Shown here piece after piece: positions 41,011-49,572 of a DNA stretch of 64,000 bases; the stretch's first letter is position 1, and the number at the start of each line of letters is the position of its first letter. The position numbers and the translations under genes were made by a program. This DNA is from Actinomadura logoneensis (lineage in GTDB: Bacteria > Actinomycetota > Actinomycetes > Streptosporangiales > Streptosporangiaceae): contig NZ_QURH01000316.1 in NCBI RefSeq assembly GCF_003428695.1, positions 1 to 64,000 of the forward strand. The letters run 5' to 3'. The notes below the pieces were generated by a model, which searched no databases, was not told where the DNA came from, and was given only the letters and a program-made list of their open reading frames with translations.

Positions 41011-41568
41011 ATGGTGTCGACCCCCGTGAAGCACCAGAAGTTCGATATGCTGTTCGACTGGTTCGACCAGGGAGGTGACGGCCTCCTCACACACGACGAC
41101 TTCCAGGCGATGGGCGATCTTTTCGCCGCCCTGGACACGAGCGACGACCAGGCGAACGCCGCCGCGATGCGCGGCGCGTTCGAGAAGTGGTGGCGGGTGC
41201 TGCTGGCGCACGGCGACACCGACGGCGACGGCCGGGTCACCCGCCCCGAGTTCCTGACCGTCATGCAGGCCAACGTCACCAGTCGGGAGCACTTCGGGGA
41301 CGCGGTGCTGGCCATCGCCGACGCCCTGATGCGGGCGCTCGACACCAACGCCGACGGCATGCTGAGCCGCGACGAGTACGTCCGCATGTACAACGAGCTC
41401 GGCGTTCCGCCGAAGCACTCCAAGGACGCCTTCCGGCGACTCGACCGGGACGGCAGCGGGGCGATCAGCCACGAGGAATTCCGGACGGCGATCACCGAAT
41501 TCTACCTGAGCGACGATATGGACGCTCCGGGTAACTGGCTCATCGGCCCGATCAACGTGGGCTCCTGA
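41011..41568 (+). CDS. EF-hand calcium-binding protein (calerythrin-like)
   Basis: 185 aa with four EF-hand loops: DQGGDGLLTHDD (19-30), DTDGDGRVTRPE (69-80), DTNADGMLSRDE (111-122) and DRDGSGAISHEE (145-156). Loop 1 has Asp at position 12 and is probably weak; the others look competent. The spacing matches sarcoplasmic-type calerythrin/CabA proteins of actinomycetes. Cytosolic Ca2+ buffer or sensor. A perfect hairpin ends the unit before the methyltransferase gene. Confidence 0.93.
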   Translation: MVSTPVKHQKFDMLFDWFDQGGDGLLTHDDFQAMGDLFAALDTSDDQANAAAMRGAFEKWWRVLLAHGDTDGDGRVTRPEFLTVMQANVTSREHFGDAVLAIADALMRALDTNADGMLSRDEYVRMYNELGVPPKHSKDAFRRLDRDGSGAISHEEFRTAITEFYLSDDMDAPGNWLIGPINVGS

Positions 41569-41595
41569 GCACCCGAACAGAACCACGAGTAGAAG

Positions 41596-41635
41596 CGCCG
41601 CCGGAGTCCGTGAATTCCCCCTGACTCCGGCGGCG
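41596..41635 (+). terminator. Strong hairpin terminator after the EF-hand gene
   Basis: CGCCGCCGGAGTC (41596-41608), 14-nt loop, GACTCCGGCGGCG (41623-41635): perfect 13-bp stem ending 19 bp before the methyltransferase ATG. It could also attenuate the downstream operon. Confidence 0.75.
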
Positions 41636-41654
41636 TGGAGCGGCGGTCCGCCGG

Positions 41655-42410
41655 ATGGCCAATCAGTTCGACACGCTCCCCGACACCTACGACGACTTCA
41701 CCACCACCCCTTTCCGCGTCTTCCTGGAGACACCCAGCGTCCTCGGCGTCCTCGGCGACGTCCGCGGCGCGGCGGTGCTCGACCTGGGCTGCGGATCGGG
41801 CGCCTACACCCGGCTGGTCCGACAGCGCGGAGCCGCCCGCGTGAGCGGCCTGGACGTCTCCGAGGGCATGATCGCCCACGCCCGTGCCCGGGAGGCCGCT
41901 CACCCACTGGGTGTCGAGTACTTCCTCGGCGACCTCCCCGACCGCCTCGCGGGTGCCTTCGACCTGGTGCTGGGGGTGTACGTGCTGCCGTACGCGGCGA
42001 CCCGTGCCGAACTCGGTGGCCTGTGCGCGACCGCCGCGCGGGCGCTGCGTCCGGGCGGACGCTTCGTGACGCTGCCGATCCATCCCTGTTTCCGGTCCGG
42101 TGCCGTCTCCTACGCGCCCTACGGCTTCCGGATGACCGCCGTGGAGCCGCTCGCGGACGGCTCGCCGGTCTCCCTGAACCTGCGGTTCAACGGCCGCGAC
42201 CACGACATCACCGCCCGCTACTGGAGCAGGGCCGCCCTGGAGGACGCCCTGCGAGAAGCCGGCTTCACCTCCCCGCGGTTCAGTGATCCCGTGGTGAGCG
42301 AGGAGGGCATCGCCGAACACGGCGCCGCGTTCTGGAACGACTACCTCGCCCATCCGCACACCGTGATCATCGACTGCCGAAAGCGATCGGTGCGCGCAGA
42401 TGAACGCTGA
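41655..42410 (+). CDS. Class I SAM-dependent methyltransferase
   Basis: 251 aa. VLDLGCGSGAYTRLV is motif I, followed by ARVSGLDVSEGMIAHARARE, then FDLVLGVYVLPYA. C-terminal part (ARYWSRAALEDALREAGFTS) is typical of small-molecule methyltransferases. Starts 19 bp after the hairpin; its stop overlaps the next gene by 11 bp. Confidence 0.92.
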   Translation: MANQFDTLPDTYDDFTTTPFRVFLETPSVLGVLGDVRGAAVLDLGCGSGAYTRLVRQRGAARVSGLDVSEGMIAHARAREAAHPLGVEYFLGDLPDRLAGAFDLVLGVYVLPYAATRAELGGLCATAARALRPGGRFVTLPIHPCFRSGAVSYAPYGFRMTAVEPLADGSPVSLNLRFNGRDHDITARYWSRAALEDALREAGFTSPRFSDPVVSEEGIAEHGAAFWNDYLAHPHTVIIDCRKRSVRADER

Positions 42411-43668
42411 GCCCCGCGACACCATCAGCAGTGCCGCGGACCGCTACCGACGCGACTCGGCATCCGCCTCGGCCGACGTTCCGCGTAGGCGGTGCTCACC
42501 GCCCGGGCGTGTCCGCGTGCAGACCAGCGCCGGTGTCGGCGCCATCCCGCGTGAGGACTGGGACGCGCTGGTGGGGCCCGACAACTTCTACAACAGCCAC
42601 CGCTGGCTGCACGCCCTCGAACTCGCCCACGGCAGCGAGGCCGTCGTGTCCGCGACGACCGGCGACGGCATTCTGCTGGGAGCCATGCCCACATGGCCCG
42701 GCGACACCGGCGCACCAGGCCTGTTCTGCCCGCCGGACCTGTTCCCAGGCCTGGCCGCCGCCTGGCCCGACGACTGGCTGTGGCTGGGCGCAAGGCGCTC
42801 GGTGTACAACGAACTCCTGTGCCCTCGCGGTCCGTGGCGCGACCGCGCGCTCGCCGCGCTCCTTCACGGCGCGCAGACGGTGGCCACGTCCAAAGGCGCG
42901 GCCGGGCTGATCATGCCCTACCTGGCCGCAGCGGACGCGAGAGATCTGGCCCGGGCCCATCCCCGCGCCACCGTCCTGCTGCACGACGCGGACGCCGCCA
43001 TGGACCTGCCCGCGGGCGGGTTCGCGGAACACCTCGCGGGCATGCCGCAGGCCGACCGCACCCGGCGCCGCGCGGAACTGCGCGCTTGCGAGCGGGCCGG
43101 GACGAGTGTCGAGTGGCTGGCGCTGACCGGAGAAACCTCCCGGTGGGCGGCGGACCTGATCACCCAGAACCGGGCCCGCCACGGCGGTACCGCGGACCCC
43201 GGCTGGATGCGCCGCTCCTTCGCGGCCCAGCGTCGCAGCGGTGTCCTCGGCCAGGCCGTCGGCTTCTTCGGGATCCGCGACGGGCGGCCGGTGGCCGTGA
43301 CCGTCTGCTACACCCACCATGACCGCCTCTACGCGCGCTACTACGGCTTCGACTACCGCAATGCCAAGCCGGCCTGCGAGTACTTCGTCCTGACCTACTG
43401 CGTCCCCCTGGACTACGCCGCCGTCCACGACCTGCGCCGCTACCGGCTGGCGGTGTCGGCCTGGGACGTCAAGGCCCGTCGGGGCGCGGTACTTTCCCCG
43501 CTCGCCGCCGTCGTCATCGCCCTGGGCCGCGAGGTGTGCAGCCCCCAGCGCGCCGCCGCCTTCAACCACGAAACGGCCCGGCAGTGGCGGGACCGGCTCG
43601 CCGGCCGACCCCACGTCCTCAGCCGCGGCTGGGACGACTGGGTCGCTCAACCTCCTTCCGCATCCTGA
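42400..43668 (+). CDS. FemX/peptidogalycan-like GNAT-fold protein
   Basis: 422 aa. FYNSHRWLHALELAHG, TRRRAELRACERAG and AVGFFGIRDGRPVAVTVCYT, then LYARYYGFDYRNAKPACEYF fit the peptidogalycan biosynthesis/FemAB-like family, which transfers amino acids from aminoacyl-tRNA or acyl groups. Overlaps the methyltransferase gene. Role unknown; with its partners it probably modifies a small molecule or a cell-wall piece. Confidence 0.72.
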   Translation: MNAEPRDTISSAADRYRRDSASASADVPRRRCSPPGRVRVQTSAGVGAIPREDWDALVGPDNFYNSHRWLHALELAHGSEAVVSATTGDGILLGAMPTWPGDTGAPGLFCPPDLFPGLAAAWPDDWLWLGARRSVYNELLCPRGPWRDRALAALLHGAQTVATSKGAAGLIMPYLAAADARDLARAHPRATVLLHDADAAMDLPAGGFAEHLAGMPQADRTRRRAELRACERAGTSVEWLALTGETSRWAADLITQNRARHGGTADPGWMRRSFAAQRRSGVLGQAVGFFGIRDGRPVAVTVCYTHHDRLYARYYGFDYRNAKPACEYFVLTYCVPLDYAAVHDLRRYRLAVSAWDVKARRGAVLSPLAAVVIALGREVCSPQRAAAFNHETARQWRDRLAGRPHVLSRGWDDWVAQPPSAS

Positions 43669-43682
43669 ACAGGAGGATCCCT

Positions 43683-44039
43683 GTGCTTTACCTCGTCTAC
43701 CGCCTCAAGCTCACTCCTGCCGCCGAGGCCGACCCGCGCGCGTTCTGGAACTGGGCACAGGAACGCGAGAAGTGGTTCTACGAGGGCCTCGACACCGTCC
43801 TTGCCACGAGGTGGACGGTGCGCACCGTCGGATCGGACGTCCACACGCTCGAGCACACCGTCACCTTCGCCGACGAAGCGGCCTGGGGCCGCTACCGCCG
43901 CCGGCTGGCGGAGCGAAGCCACGACCCCGCCTGGGAGGAACGCCGCACGGAACAGGGAACCTGGTGGCAGATCCTCGATGCCGCCCTGCACAGCGACCCG
44001 CCGGTCGCCCTCGGCTTCGACCGTCCCCGCGGGGAGTGA
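43683..44039 (+). CDS. Small ABM/NIPSNAP-like protein
   Basis: 118 aa ferredoxin-like alpha/beta barrel character: MLYLVYRLKLTPAAEADPRA, WFYEGLDTVLATRWTVRTV, FADEAAWGRYRRRLAERSHD. GTG start with AGGAGG 6 nt upstream. Sits tightly between the FemX-like and PPOX genes, so part of the same operon. Function not recognised. Confidence 0.7.
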   Translation: MLYLVYRLKLTPAAEADPRAFWNWAQEREKWFYEGLDTVLATRWTVRTVGSDVHTLEHTVTFADEAAWGRYRRRLAERSHDPAWEERRTEQGTWWQILDAALHSDPPVALGFDRPRGE

Positions 44040-44041
44040 GC

Positions 44042-44599
44042 ATGGCCGACAGCGACGAACTCGTCCAGCGCAGCCACCACCTGCTGGCCAACGCCCGCTT
44101 CATGACCCTGGCCACCACCGACGGCGACGAACCATGGGCCTCGACCGTCAACTTCGTCGCCCTCTACCGGCCCCTCAGGCTCCTCTACTACTCCCTGCAC
44201 ACCGCCCGCCACTCCCGCAATGTGGCGAACAACCCCCTCGTGTCCGGCTCGATCTACATGACCGGACTTCCCGGATTCGGCCTGGACGGGGCCCAGTTCA
44301 CCGGACACTGCCTCGCCGTGGGGCCCGACCAATTGGCGCAGGTCCACCGCACCTACTACGAACTCAACTTCCCCGACGAGAACACTCGGCGTGAATGGCT
44401 CCTGCCGCAGTCCGAATTCCACGGCACGGGGCCACGAAGGTTCTACATGGTGCAGGTCCGCAACTGGTGGCTTCTGGACATCGACCGCTGGCTCGTCGAC
44501 AAACACGACCAGCGCGTGGAGGTACCCGTCCAGGACTTGCACCTGCTGACGGACCAGCCGGGTGGCGCCTCCGATGCGCTGTCCGGAGGGACGCTGTAG
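44042..44599 (+). CDS. Pyridoxamine 5'-phosphate oxidase-like flavin protein
   Basis: 185 aa. ARFMTLATTDGDEPWASTVN then LYYSLHTARHSRNVANNP, VSGSIYMTGL is the split-barrel FMN fold of PPOX-type proteins; later RFYMVQVRNWWLLDIDRW. Could be an FMN- or F420-dependent reductase. Two bases after the ABM-like stop. Confidence 0.82.
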   Translation: MADSDELVQRSHHLLANARFMTLATTDGDEPWASTVNFVALYRPLRLLYYSLHTARHSRNVANNPLVSGSIYMTGLPGFGLDGAQFTGHCLAVGPDQLAQVHRTYYELNFPDENTRREWLLPQSEFHGTGPRRFYMVQVRNWWLLDIDRWLVDKHDQRVEVPVQDLHLLTDQPGGASDALSGGTL

Positions 44600-44647
44600 C
44601 GCGAGGCGGAATGTCGGCCGGGGTCGGCTTGCCGGTGTCGGGCGGCG

Positions 44648-45025
44648 CTATCGGGCCGCTTGGGCCTCGACCTTGGTGGTCTCGAACTCGACGTACTCGA
44701 TGACGGCGCCGCCTGGGTGGCTGACCGTGAGGTTGCGTCCGGTGGGGACGTCGTTGGGGCCGTCGAGGATGTCGCCTCCCACGCGCTCGACAAGCGCGAG
44801 GACGTCGTCCAGGTCGTCCACGATCGTGGTGGCCTGGACGTTGCGGTACGGGGCCAACGCCTCCGGGGGCCCCGCGACCAGCAGGTAGCCGCCGATGCTC
44901 GCCAGCTCCACGTCCCGGTAGGGGAAGCGGAGGTTCGGCCTGGTGGACGTGAGCGCCTCGAAGGTGGGCAGCGCGGTGTCCAGGCTGTCGACGTAGACGC
45001 GTGCGTAGGTGGTGCGGACCGCCAT
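44648..45025 (-). CDS. VOC-family protein
   Basis: 125 aa single VOC module (YARVYVDSLDTALPTFEALT ... VSHPGGAVIEYVEFE). Divergent from an ArsR regulator and separated by a clear dyad, so probably its target. Confidence 0.87.
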   Translation of the reverse strand: MAVRTTYARVYVDSLDTALPTFEALTSTRPNLRFPYRDVELASIGGYLLVAGPPEALAPYRNVQATTIVDDLDDVLALVERVGGDILDGPNDVPTGRNLTVSHPGGAVIEYVEFETTKVEAQAAR

Positions 45026-45035
45026 GGTGCCTCCA

Positions 45036-45071
45036 TGATCATTTCGTTATTTCCGAAACGAGAAAATGATC
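45036..45071. promoter_or_regulatory. ArsR-type operator between VOC and ArsR genes
   Basis: GATCATTT (45037-45044) pairs with AAATGATC (45064-45071), and within it TTTCGTT faces AAACGAG. A/T-rich dyad in an otherwise GC-rich area, between divergent genes. Confidence 0.6.
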
Positions 45072-45124
45072 GTATGCTGTGCCGAGCGGACCCTGTCAAC
45101 CCGGTGAGAAGCGAGGAGAGCGGG

Positions 45125-45448
45125 ATGCGGACGCCGGCCCGGCCCACGACGACGAACCTGGAACTGGTCGCCGTGCTGCACGCGCTCGCCGACCCCGTCC
45201 GGCTGGAACTCGTGCGGCGGCTGGCGGCCGGCGGCGAGGTCGCCTGCAGCCCGGACGACCTGGACGTCCCCCGTTCCACGCTCTCCAACCACTGGCGCGT
45301 CCTGCGGGAGGCGGGCCTCACCGTGACCCGCGCGGAAGGAAAAGCCCGCTACATGACGCTCCGACGCGATGAGCTCGAAGCGCGCTTCCCCGGCGTCCTG
45401 GACACCATCCTCGCCTCCGCCACTGCCTCCGCCACCGCGACAGCCTGA
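45125..45448 (+). CDS. ArsR-family HTH regulator
   Basis: 107 aa. HALADPVRLELVRRLAAGGE, DVPRSTLSNHWRVLREAGLT and RAEGKARYMTLRRDELEARF are the ArsR winged helix. No Cys metal pair like CxCxxC, so a non-metal signal is likely. ATG 45125 after GAGGAGAG. Confidence 0.92.
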   Translation: MRTPARPTTTNLELVAVLHALADPVRLELVRRLAAGGEVACSPDDLDVPRSTLSNHWRVLREAGLTVTRAEGKARYMTLRRDELEARFPGVLDTILASATASATATA

Positions 45449-45537
45449 GCGGTCCGCGTTCACGAGCGCCCCGCAAACCGTAAGGTGATCTGCCCGCCCA
45501 ACGGTCGCGGCGGCGGTGCGGAAGGGGCGTGGCGGGA

Positions 45538-46494
45538 ATGTCAGGGGAGGAAGGCTTCGATCGCCGGATCGAGCCGTTCCGGACGGAGCTGTTCGCGTAC
45601 TGCTACCGGATGCTCGGGTCGGTCCACGACGCCGAGGACCTCGTTCAGGAGACGTGGCTGCGGGCGTGGCGGGCCCGGGAACAGTACGACGAGACGCGCG
45701 GCTCGCTCCGGACCTGGCTGTACCGGATCGCGACGAACGCCTGCCTGACCGCGCTGAAGTCTCGCGGCGGCAGGCCGCTGCCGTCCGGACTGGTGGCCGA
45801 GTCGGATCCGCTCGCTCCGCTCGTCCCAGGGGAGCACGCCTGGCTCCAGCCCCTGCCGGACTCGCTGCTCGGGGCGGACGACCCGGCCGTGACCGTGATC
45901 GACCGCAGCAGCCTGCGACTGGCCTTCGCGTCCGCGCTGCAGCACCTGTCGGCGCGGCAGCGCGGCACGCTGATCCTGCGCGACGTGCTCAGCTTCTCGG
46001 CGTCCGAGACGGCGGAGATCCTGGACACCACCGTCGCGTCGGTGAACAGCTCCCTGCAGCGGGCGCGTGCCCGCCTGCGCGAAACCGGCATCCGGCAGGA
46101 ACTGGTCGGCGAGCCGTCCGCGGCCGAGCAGCGCACCTGGGTCGAGCGCTACATGAAGGCGTTCGAGGCCGCCGACGTCGAGGCCATCAAGCGGCTGGTC
46201 ACCGAGGACGTCCTCATGGAGATGCCGCCGATGCTCAACTGGTTCACCGGACGCGCGAACTACGGCCTGTTCATGAACTGGGTGTTCGACGCCGCCGGGA
46301 CGGAATGGCTTCTCAGGGAGGTCACCGCCAACGGCGGCCAGCCCGGGTTCGCCGCCTACCGGCGCGTCGGCGACGTGCACCAGGCGCACACACTCCAGGT
46401 CTTCACCGTCACGGCCGAGGGCATCGACCGCAACTCGGTGTTCCAAGGGGCCGAGATCTTCGCGGCCTTCGGCCTGCCCGCCGAAATTCCCTGA
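45538..46494 (+). CDS. ECF sigma factor with C-terminal SnoaL-like domain
   Basis: 318 aa. Sigma region 2 (ELFAYCYRMLGSVHDAEDLV, QETWLRAWRARE) and region 4 (LSARQRGTLILRDVLSFSAS) are followed by a SnoaL_2 domain from about residue 200 (WVERYMKAFEAADVEAIKRL). This matches the SigG/ECF41-type sigma factors whose tail controls activity. No anti-sigma gene is adjacent. ATG 45538; GTG 45529 is possible. Confidence 0.9.
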   Translation: MSGEEGFDRRIEPFRTELFAYCYRMLGSVHDAEDLVQETWLRAWRAREQYDETRGSLRTWLYRIATNACLTALKSRGGRPLPSGLVAESDPLAPLVPGEHAWLQPLPDSLLGADDPAVTVIDRSSLRLAFASALQHLSARQRGTLILRDVLSFSASETAEILDTTVASVNSSLQRARARLRETGIRQELVGEPSAAEQRTWVERYMKAFEAADVEAIKRLVTEDVLMEMPPMLNWFTGRANYGLFMNWVFDAAGTEWLLREVTANGGQPGFAAYRRVGDVHQAHTLQVFTVTAEGIDRNSVFQGAEIFAAFGLPAEIP

Positions 46495-46585
46495 CGACGG
46501 CGCGATGAGTTCGGCCCGGTCCCTCGGTATGTATCGGCGAGCTCACCGGAACACCCCGGCCGAGCCGATCACGAGGGAGAACCCG

Positions 46586-47002
46586 ATGTCGAACACCCGT
46601 GTCGAGGACGAGGCCGCGATCCAGGCCGTGCTCGCCGACTCCTACAGGGCGTGGGCGGCCGGCGACGCCGACGGCATGGTCGCCGACTACACCACCGACG
46701 CGACCGCCATCCTGCCCGGCTCGCTCCGCGACGGCCGGGAGGCGATCCGCCAGAGCATGGCCCAGGGCTTCGCTGGCTCCCTCAAGGGCAGCTCCACCCA
46801 GAACAAGCAGCTCAGCATCCGCTTCCTCGGCCAGGACGCCGCGATCGTCGTCAGCGAATCCGCCATCCTCTTCCCCGGCGAATCCGAGATCACCGATGAC
46901 CGCCGCAAGGTGAACGCCACCTGGGTCTTCGAGAAGCGCGACGCCCGATGGCTGATCGCCGCCTACCACAACAGCCCGGTCCTGGCCTCCTCCGAGCGGT
47001 AG
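46586..47002 (+). CDS. SgcJ/EcaC-family (SnoaL/NTF2-like) protein
   Basis: 138 aa. DEAAIQAVLADSYRAWAAGD and MVADYTTDATAILPGSLRDG, ending ATWVFEKRDARWLIAAYHNS, the NTF2-like cone fold of SgcJ/EcaC proteins. GAGGGAGA precedes ATG 46586. Function of this branch is unclear. Confidence 0.87.
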   Translation: MSNTRVEDEAAIQAVLADSYRAWAAGDADGMVADYTTDATAILPGSLRDGREAIRQSMAQGFAGSLKGSSTQNKQLSIRFLGQDAAIVVSESAILFPGESEITDDRRKVNATWVFEKRDARWLIAAYHNSPVLASSER

Positions 47003-47012
47003 CCCCGTCCAG

Positions 47013-47070
47013 ACGCCGCCGGTCTGCCCTCGTCGCGGGAACGCGCCGACGAACGACAGGCCGGCGGCGT
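47013..47070. terminator. Bidirectional terminator-like structure
   Basis: ACGCCGCCGGTCTG (47013-47026) pairs with CAGGCCGGCGGCGT (47057-47070), 13 of 14 bp, with a smaller hairpin (CGTCG.../CGACG) in the loop. It lies between convergent genes. Confidence 0.5.
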
Positions 47071-47736
47071 TCATTCGCGGATTCCCTCCCACATGGCGCG
47101 AGTCATCTCGTACTCGACCTCGCCCAGATGCGTGCCCGGCAGCGGATCGTCGAACTGCGGGTGGTACGTGCGGACGTACCTCATGCCGATGGCCCGCATC
47201 ACCCCTCTGGATCCGGCGTTGACGGCCATGGTCTGCGCGATCACGCGGCTCTGCCCGACCGTGTCGAAGGCATGCCGCAGAAGAGCGCGGGACGCCTCGC
47301 TGGCGAACCCTCGCCGCCAGTGCCTTCGGACGAGGCGATACCCCAGATCCGAGACGGACGGGTCGTCGGGCTGATCGGGTCCGTGCGCGGGCGGCAGCAT
47401 CATGAGTCCGACGAACTCGCCGTCCTCCTCCCGGTCCGGCGGCGCGGCGCCTCGTTCGCCCGTCACGGCGGCATCGACGTCGGCATCGGTGTCGGCGTCG
47501 GAGGAGGCGAAGGCCATCCAGAAGCCCAGGCCGTCCACCTTGTCCGCCATGGCCATCCGCCGATGATGGGAGGCGACCACCTCGTCCCTGGTCGGCAGGC
47601 GCGCATCGAGATAGCGCAGCACCTCCGGGTCCGAGTCGAGCCGAACCTCCAGATCGAGGTGCCGGTCGGCGAGCGGGACCAGCAGCAGGCGGTCGGTGCG
47701 CAAGGTCGGTTGGGGCACGCAGCAACCGTCGCACAT
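47071..47736 (-). CDS. GNAT N-acetyltransferase
   Basis: 221 aa. LRTDRLLLVPLADRHLDLEV, GYRLVRRHWRRGFASEASRA (acetyl-CoA loop) and MRAIGMRYVRTYHPQFDDPL are RimJ/RimL-type. A SSDADTDADVDAAV insert comes from an expanded GTCGGC/GACGTC-type repeat. ATG 47736 used, start not certain. Confidence 0.87.
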   Translation of the reverse strand: MCDGCCVPQPTLRTDRLLLVPLADRHLDLEVRLDSDPEVLRYLDARLPTRDEVVASHHRRMAMADKVDGLGFWMAFASSDADTDADVDAAVTGERGAAPPDREEDGEFVGLMMLPPAHGPDQPDDPSVSDLGYRLVRRHWRRGFASEASRALLRHAFDTVGQSRVIAQTMAVNAGSRGVMRAIGMRYVRTYHPQFDDPLPGTHLGEVEYEMTRAMWEGIRE

Positions 47737-47953
47737 GGGTCGCGGCGAAGCGATCCGGTTTCCCGGCGCCAGTCCGGACGGCCCGCCAGTTCTTTCCCGC
47801 TCACTGGCCTCCGGCTTGGGCTCCGGGGCTTCGATGTATCGCGGGCATATCAGAAGTCGCGTACGCCACGGCAACAGCGTTCCGTCTTCACTGGGCCATG
47901 GACCGCAGCAGTTTCGCAACGGTCGGTTCGTTGACCAGGAGAGGACCGTGATC

Positions 47954-49222
47954 ATGGACTCGGATTCCGTCCGCCGCGTCAATCGGCGGCGGCTGCTCGG
48001 GTGGGGCGGCTTGGCGGCGGGCGGCGTGGTGGCCGCCGGCGCCGTCCCGCTCATGGGCTTTCGATCCGAAGACGCCGTGGCCGCGGGGCAGGCCCGTCCG
48101 GCTCCCACCGGCCCCGAGATCCCGCCGGACGCCCGTCCCGGCGGAGCCTACGACCGGTACGTGGCGAAGCTCGCCGCCGAAGGCAGGTTCTCCGGCGTGG
48201 TGCTGTTGTCGCACCACGGCCGGACGGTGCTGTCCCGCAGCTACGGCATGGCCGACAAAGAGAAGGGGATCCGCAATCACGAGGGCATCGCGTTCAGCCT
48301 CAGCTCGGCGGGCAAGCCGTTCCACGCGGTGGCCCTCCTGCAACTGGCGCAGCAGGGCAGGGTGAAGCTGGCGGACACGCTGGGCACCCACCTGAAGGGC
48401 TTCGCCGCGAACGTCGCCGACCGCGTGACCGTCCATCACCTGCTCTCCGGCACTTCCGGCCTGGACAGCCCGGGAGAGAACGTGCGACACGTCTTCCAGA
48501 GCCGGAAGGAGGTGCACGCCGACTACACCCGACGCGCTCGGCAGGCGCGACCGGTGGGCGTCCCGGGCGTTCCCGACACCGCCCACGCGCAGGCGGAGGT
48601 CACCATCGCGGCGCTGATCGTGGAGGCCGTGTCCGGCACGACGTACTGGGACTACGTCCAGGAGAACATCTTCAAGCCCGCCCGCATGACCGGCTCGGCC
48701 TTCTACACCCGGCCGCAGTGGCTCACCGACAAGCACCTCGCGCACCCGTACATGACGATGCAGGACGGCACCCGGCTCGACGCCCTCCGCAACCTCGACA
48801 AGAGCAGTCCGGGCGCGAACGTCCTCGGCAAGAACCCCGGGCGCGCCTTCATCGACGCCCCGGGGGACGGCGGCTTCGCGACGGCGCCGGATCTGGTCCG
48901 GTTCGCACGCGCGCTGCAGGACGGCACGCTCTTGGACCGTCCGTGGGCCGACGTGCTCACCGGAGCCAAGATCCCGCACGGCCCCGTGTCGTTCGGCGCG
49001 TACGGGATCACGGCCACCATCACCAAGGGCCAGTGGAGGTACCAGCGCGCCGGAGCCAATCCCGGTGTCGCCGCCAACTGGACCATCTACCCGAACACCG
49101 GCTGGGTCGGTGTCGTCCTCGGCAACTGCGACGACGTCCCACTCCAGGAGATGCTCGACCGGGAGACGCAGGCCATCACCGGGGCCGCGCCAGGCGGTGG
49201 GGGTGGAGGCGGAGGCGGCTGA
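47954..49222 (+). CDS. TAT-exported serine hydrolase, class C beta-lactamase/DD-peptidase-like
   Basis: 422 aa. Twin-arginine signal NRRRLLGWGGLAAGGVVAAG. The SxxK motif is SSAGK within FSLSSAGKPFHAVALLQLA, followed by VHHLLSGTSGLDSPG. The usual YxN motif position reads HAQAEVTIAALIVEAVSG, with His for Tyr, so chemistry may differ. It ends in a run of nine glycines. ATG 47954 or GTG 47948 can both serve; AGGAG fits GTG slightly better. Confidence 0.85.
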   Translation: MDSDSVRRVNRRRLLGWGGLAAGGVVAAGAVPLMGFRSEDAVAAGQARPAPTGPEIPPDARPGGAYDRYVAKLAAEGRFSGVVLLSHHGRTVLSRSYGMADKEKGIRNHEGIAFSLSSAGKPFHAVALLQLAQQGRVKLADTLGTHLKGFAANVADRVTVHHLLSGTSGLDSPGENVRHVFQSRKEVHADYTRRARQARPVGVPGVPDTAHAQAEVTIAALIVEAVSGTTYWDYVQENIFKPARMTGSAFYTRPQWLTDKHLAHPYMTMQDGTRLDALRNLDKSSPGANVLGKNPGRAFIDAPGDGGFATAPDLVRFARALQDGTLLDRPWADVLTGAKIPHGPVSFGAYGITATITKGQWRYQRAGANPGVAANWTIYPNTGWVGVVLGNCDDVPLQEMLDRETQAITGAAPGGGGGGGGG

Positions 49223-49248
49223 GGCCGTCCGGCGGCCGTTCCGAAGGC

Positions 49249-49506
49249 CGCCTCCCAAATTTCCTGGGCCACGGAGAAATCGGGACAGGGCGGATTCGCG
49301 GATATCGTCCTGCAGCCCAAGTCGGTCGAGGTGTGCTGGAAGGGCAAGCTCCCCGCCGCCGTGAACAAGGCCGTCGGGCGCTCGCGGCTCAGGCCAAGAC
49401 CATCTCCGGTGTGCCTGCGAGTTATATCGAGGGCGACCTCCCCGAGCTCGACGGCCGGTACAACGACACACCGGCCTACTTGGGAGATGGTGCCATCGTC
49501 AACGAC
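49249..49506 (+). pseudogene. Frameshifted remnant of a secreted protease-like protein
   Basis: One frame gives ASQISWATEKSGQGGFADIV and VEVCWKGKLPAAVNKAV, the N-terminal pattern of streptogrisin-like secreted proteins. The frame then shifts near 49385 to KTISGVPASYIEGDLPELDG and RYNDTPAYLGDGAIVND. No start, no full domain. Confidence 0.5.
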
Positions 49507-49572
49507 TCGTCTGAGCAGGGGCGACGCCGCACGCACCCGTTCGGTGCAGCAAGGGTGCCGGGGAAGGGGGAA

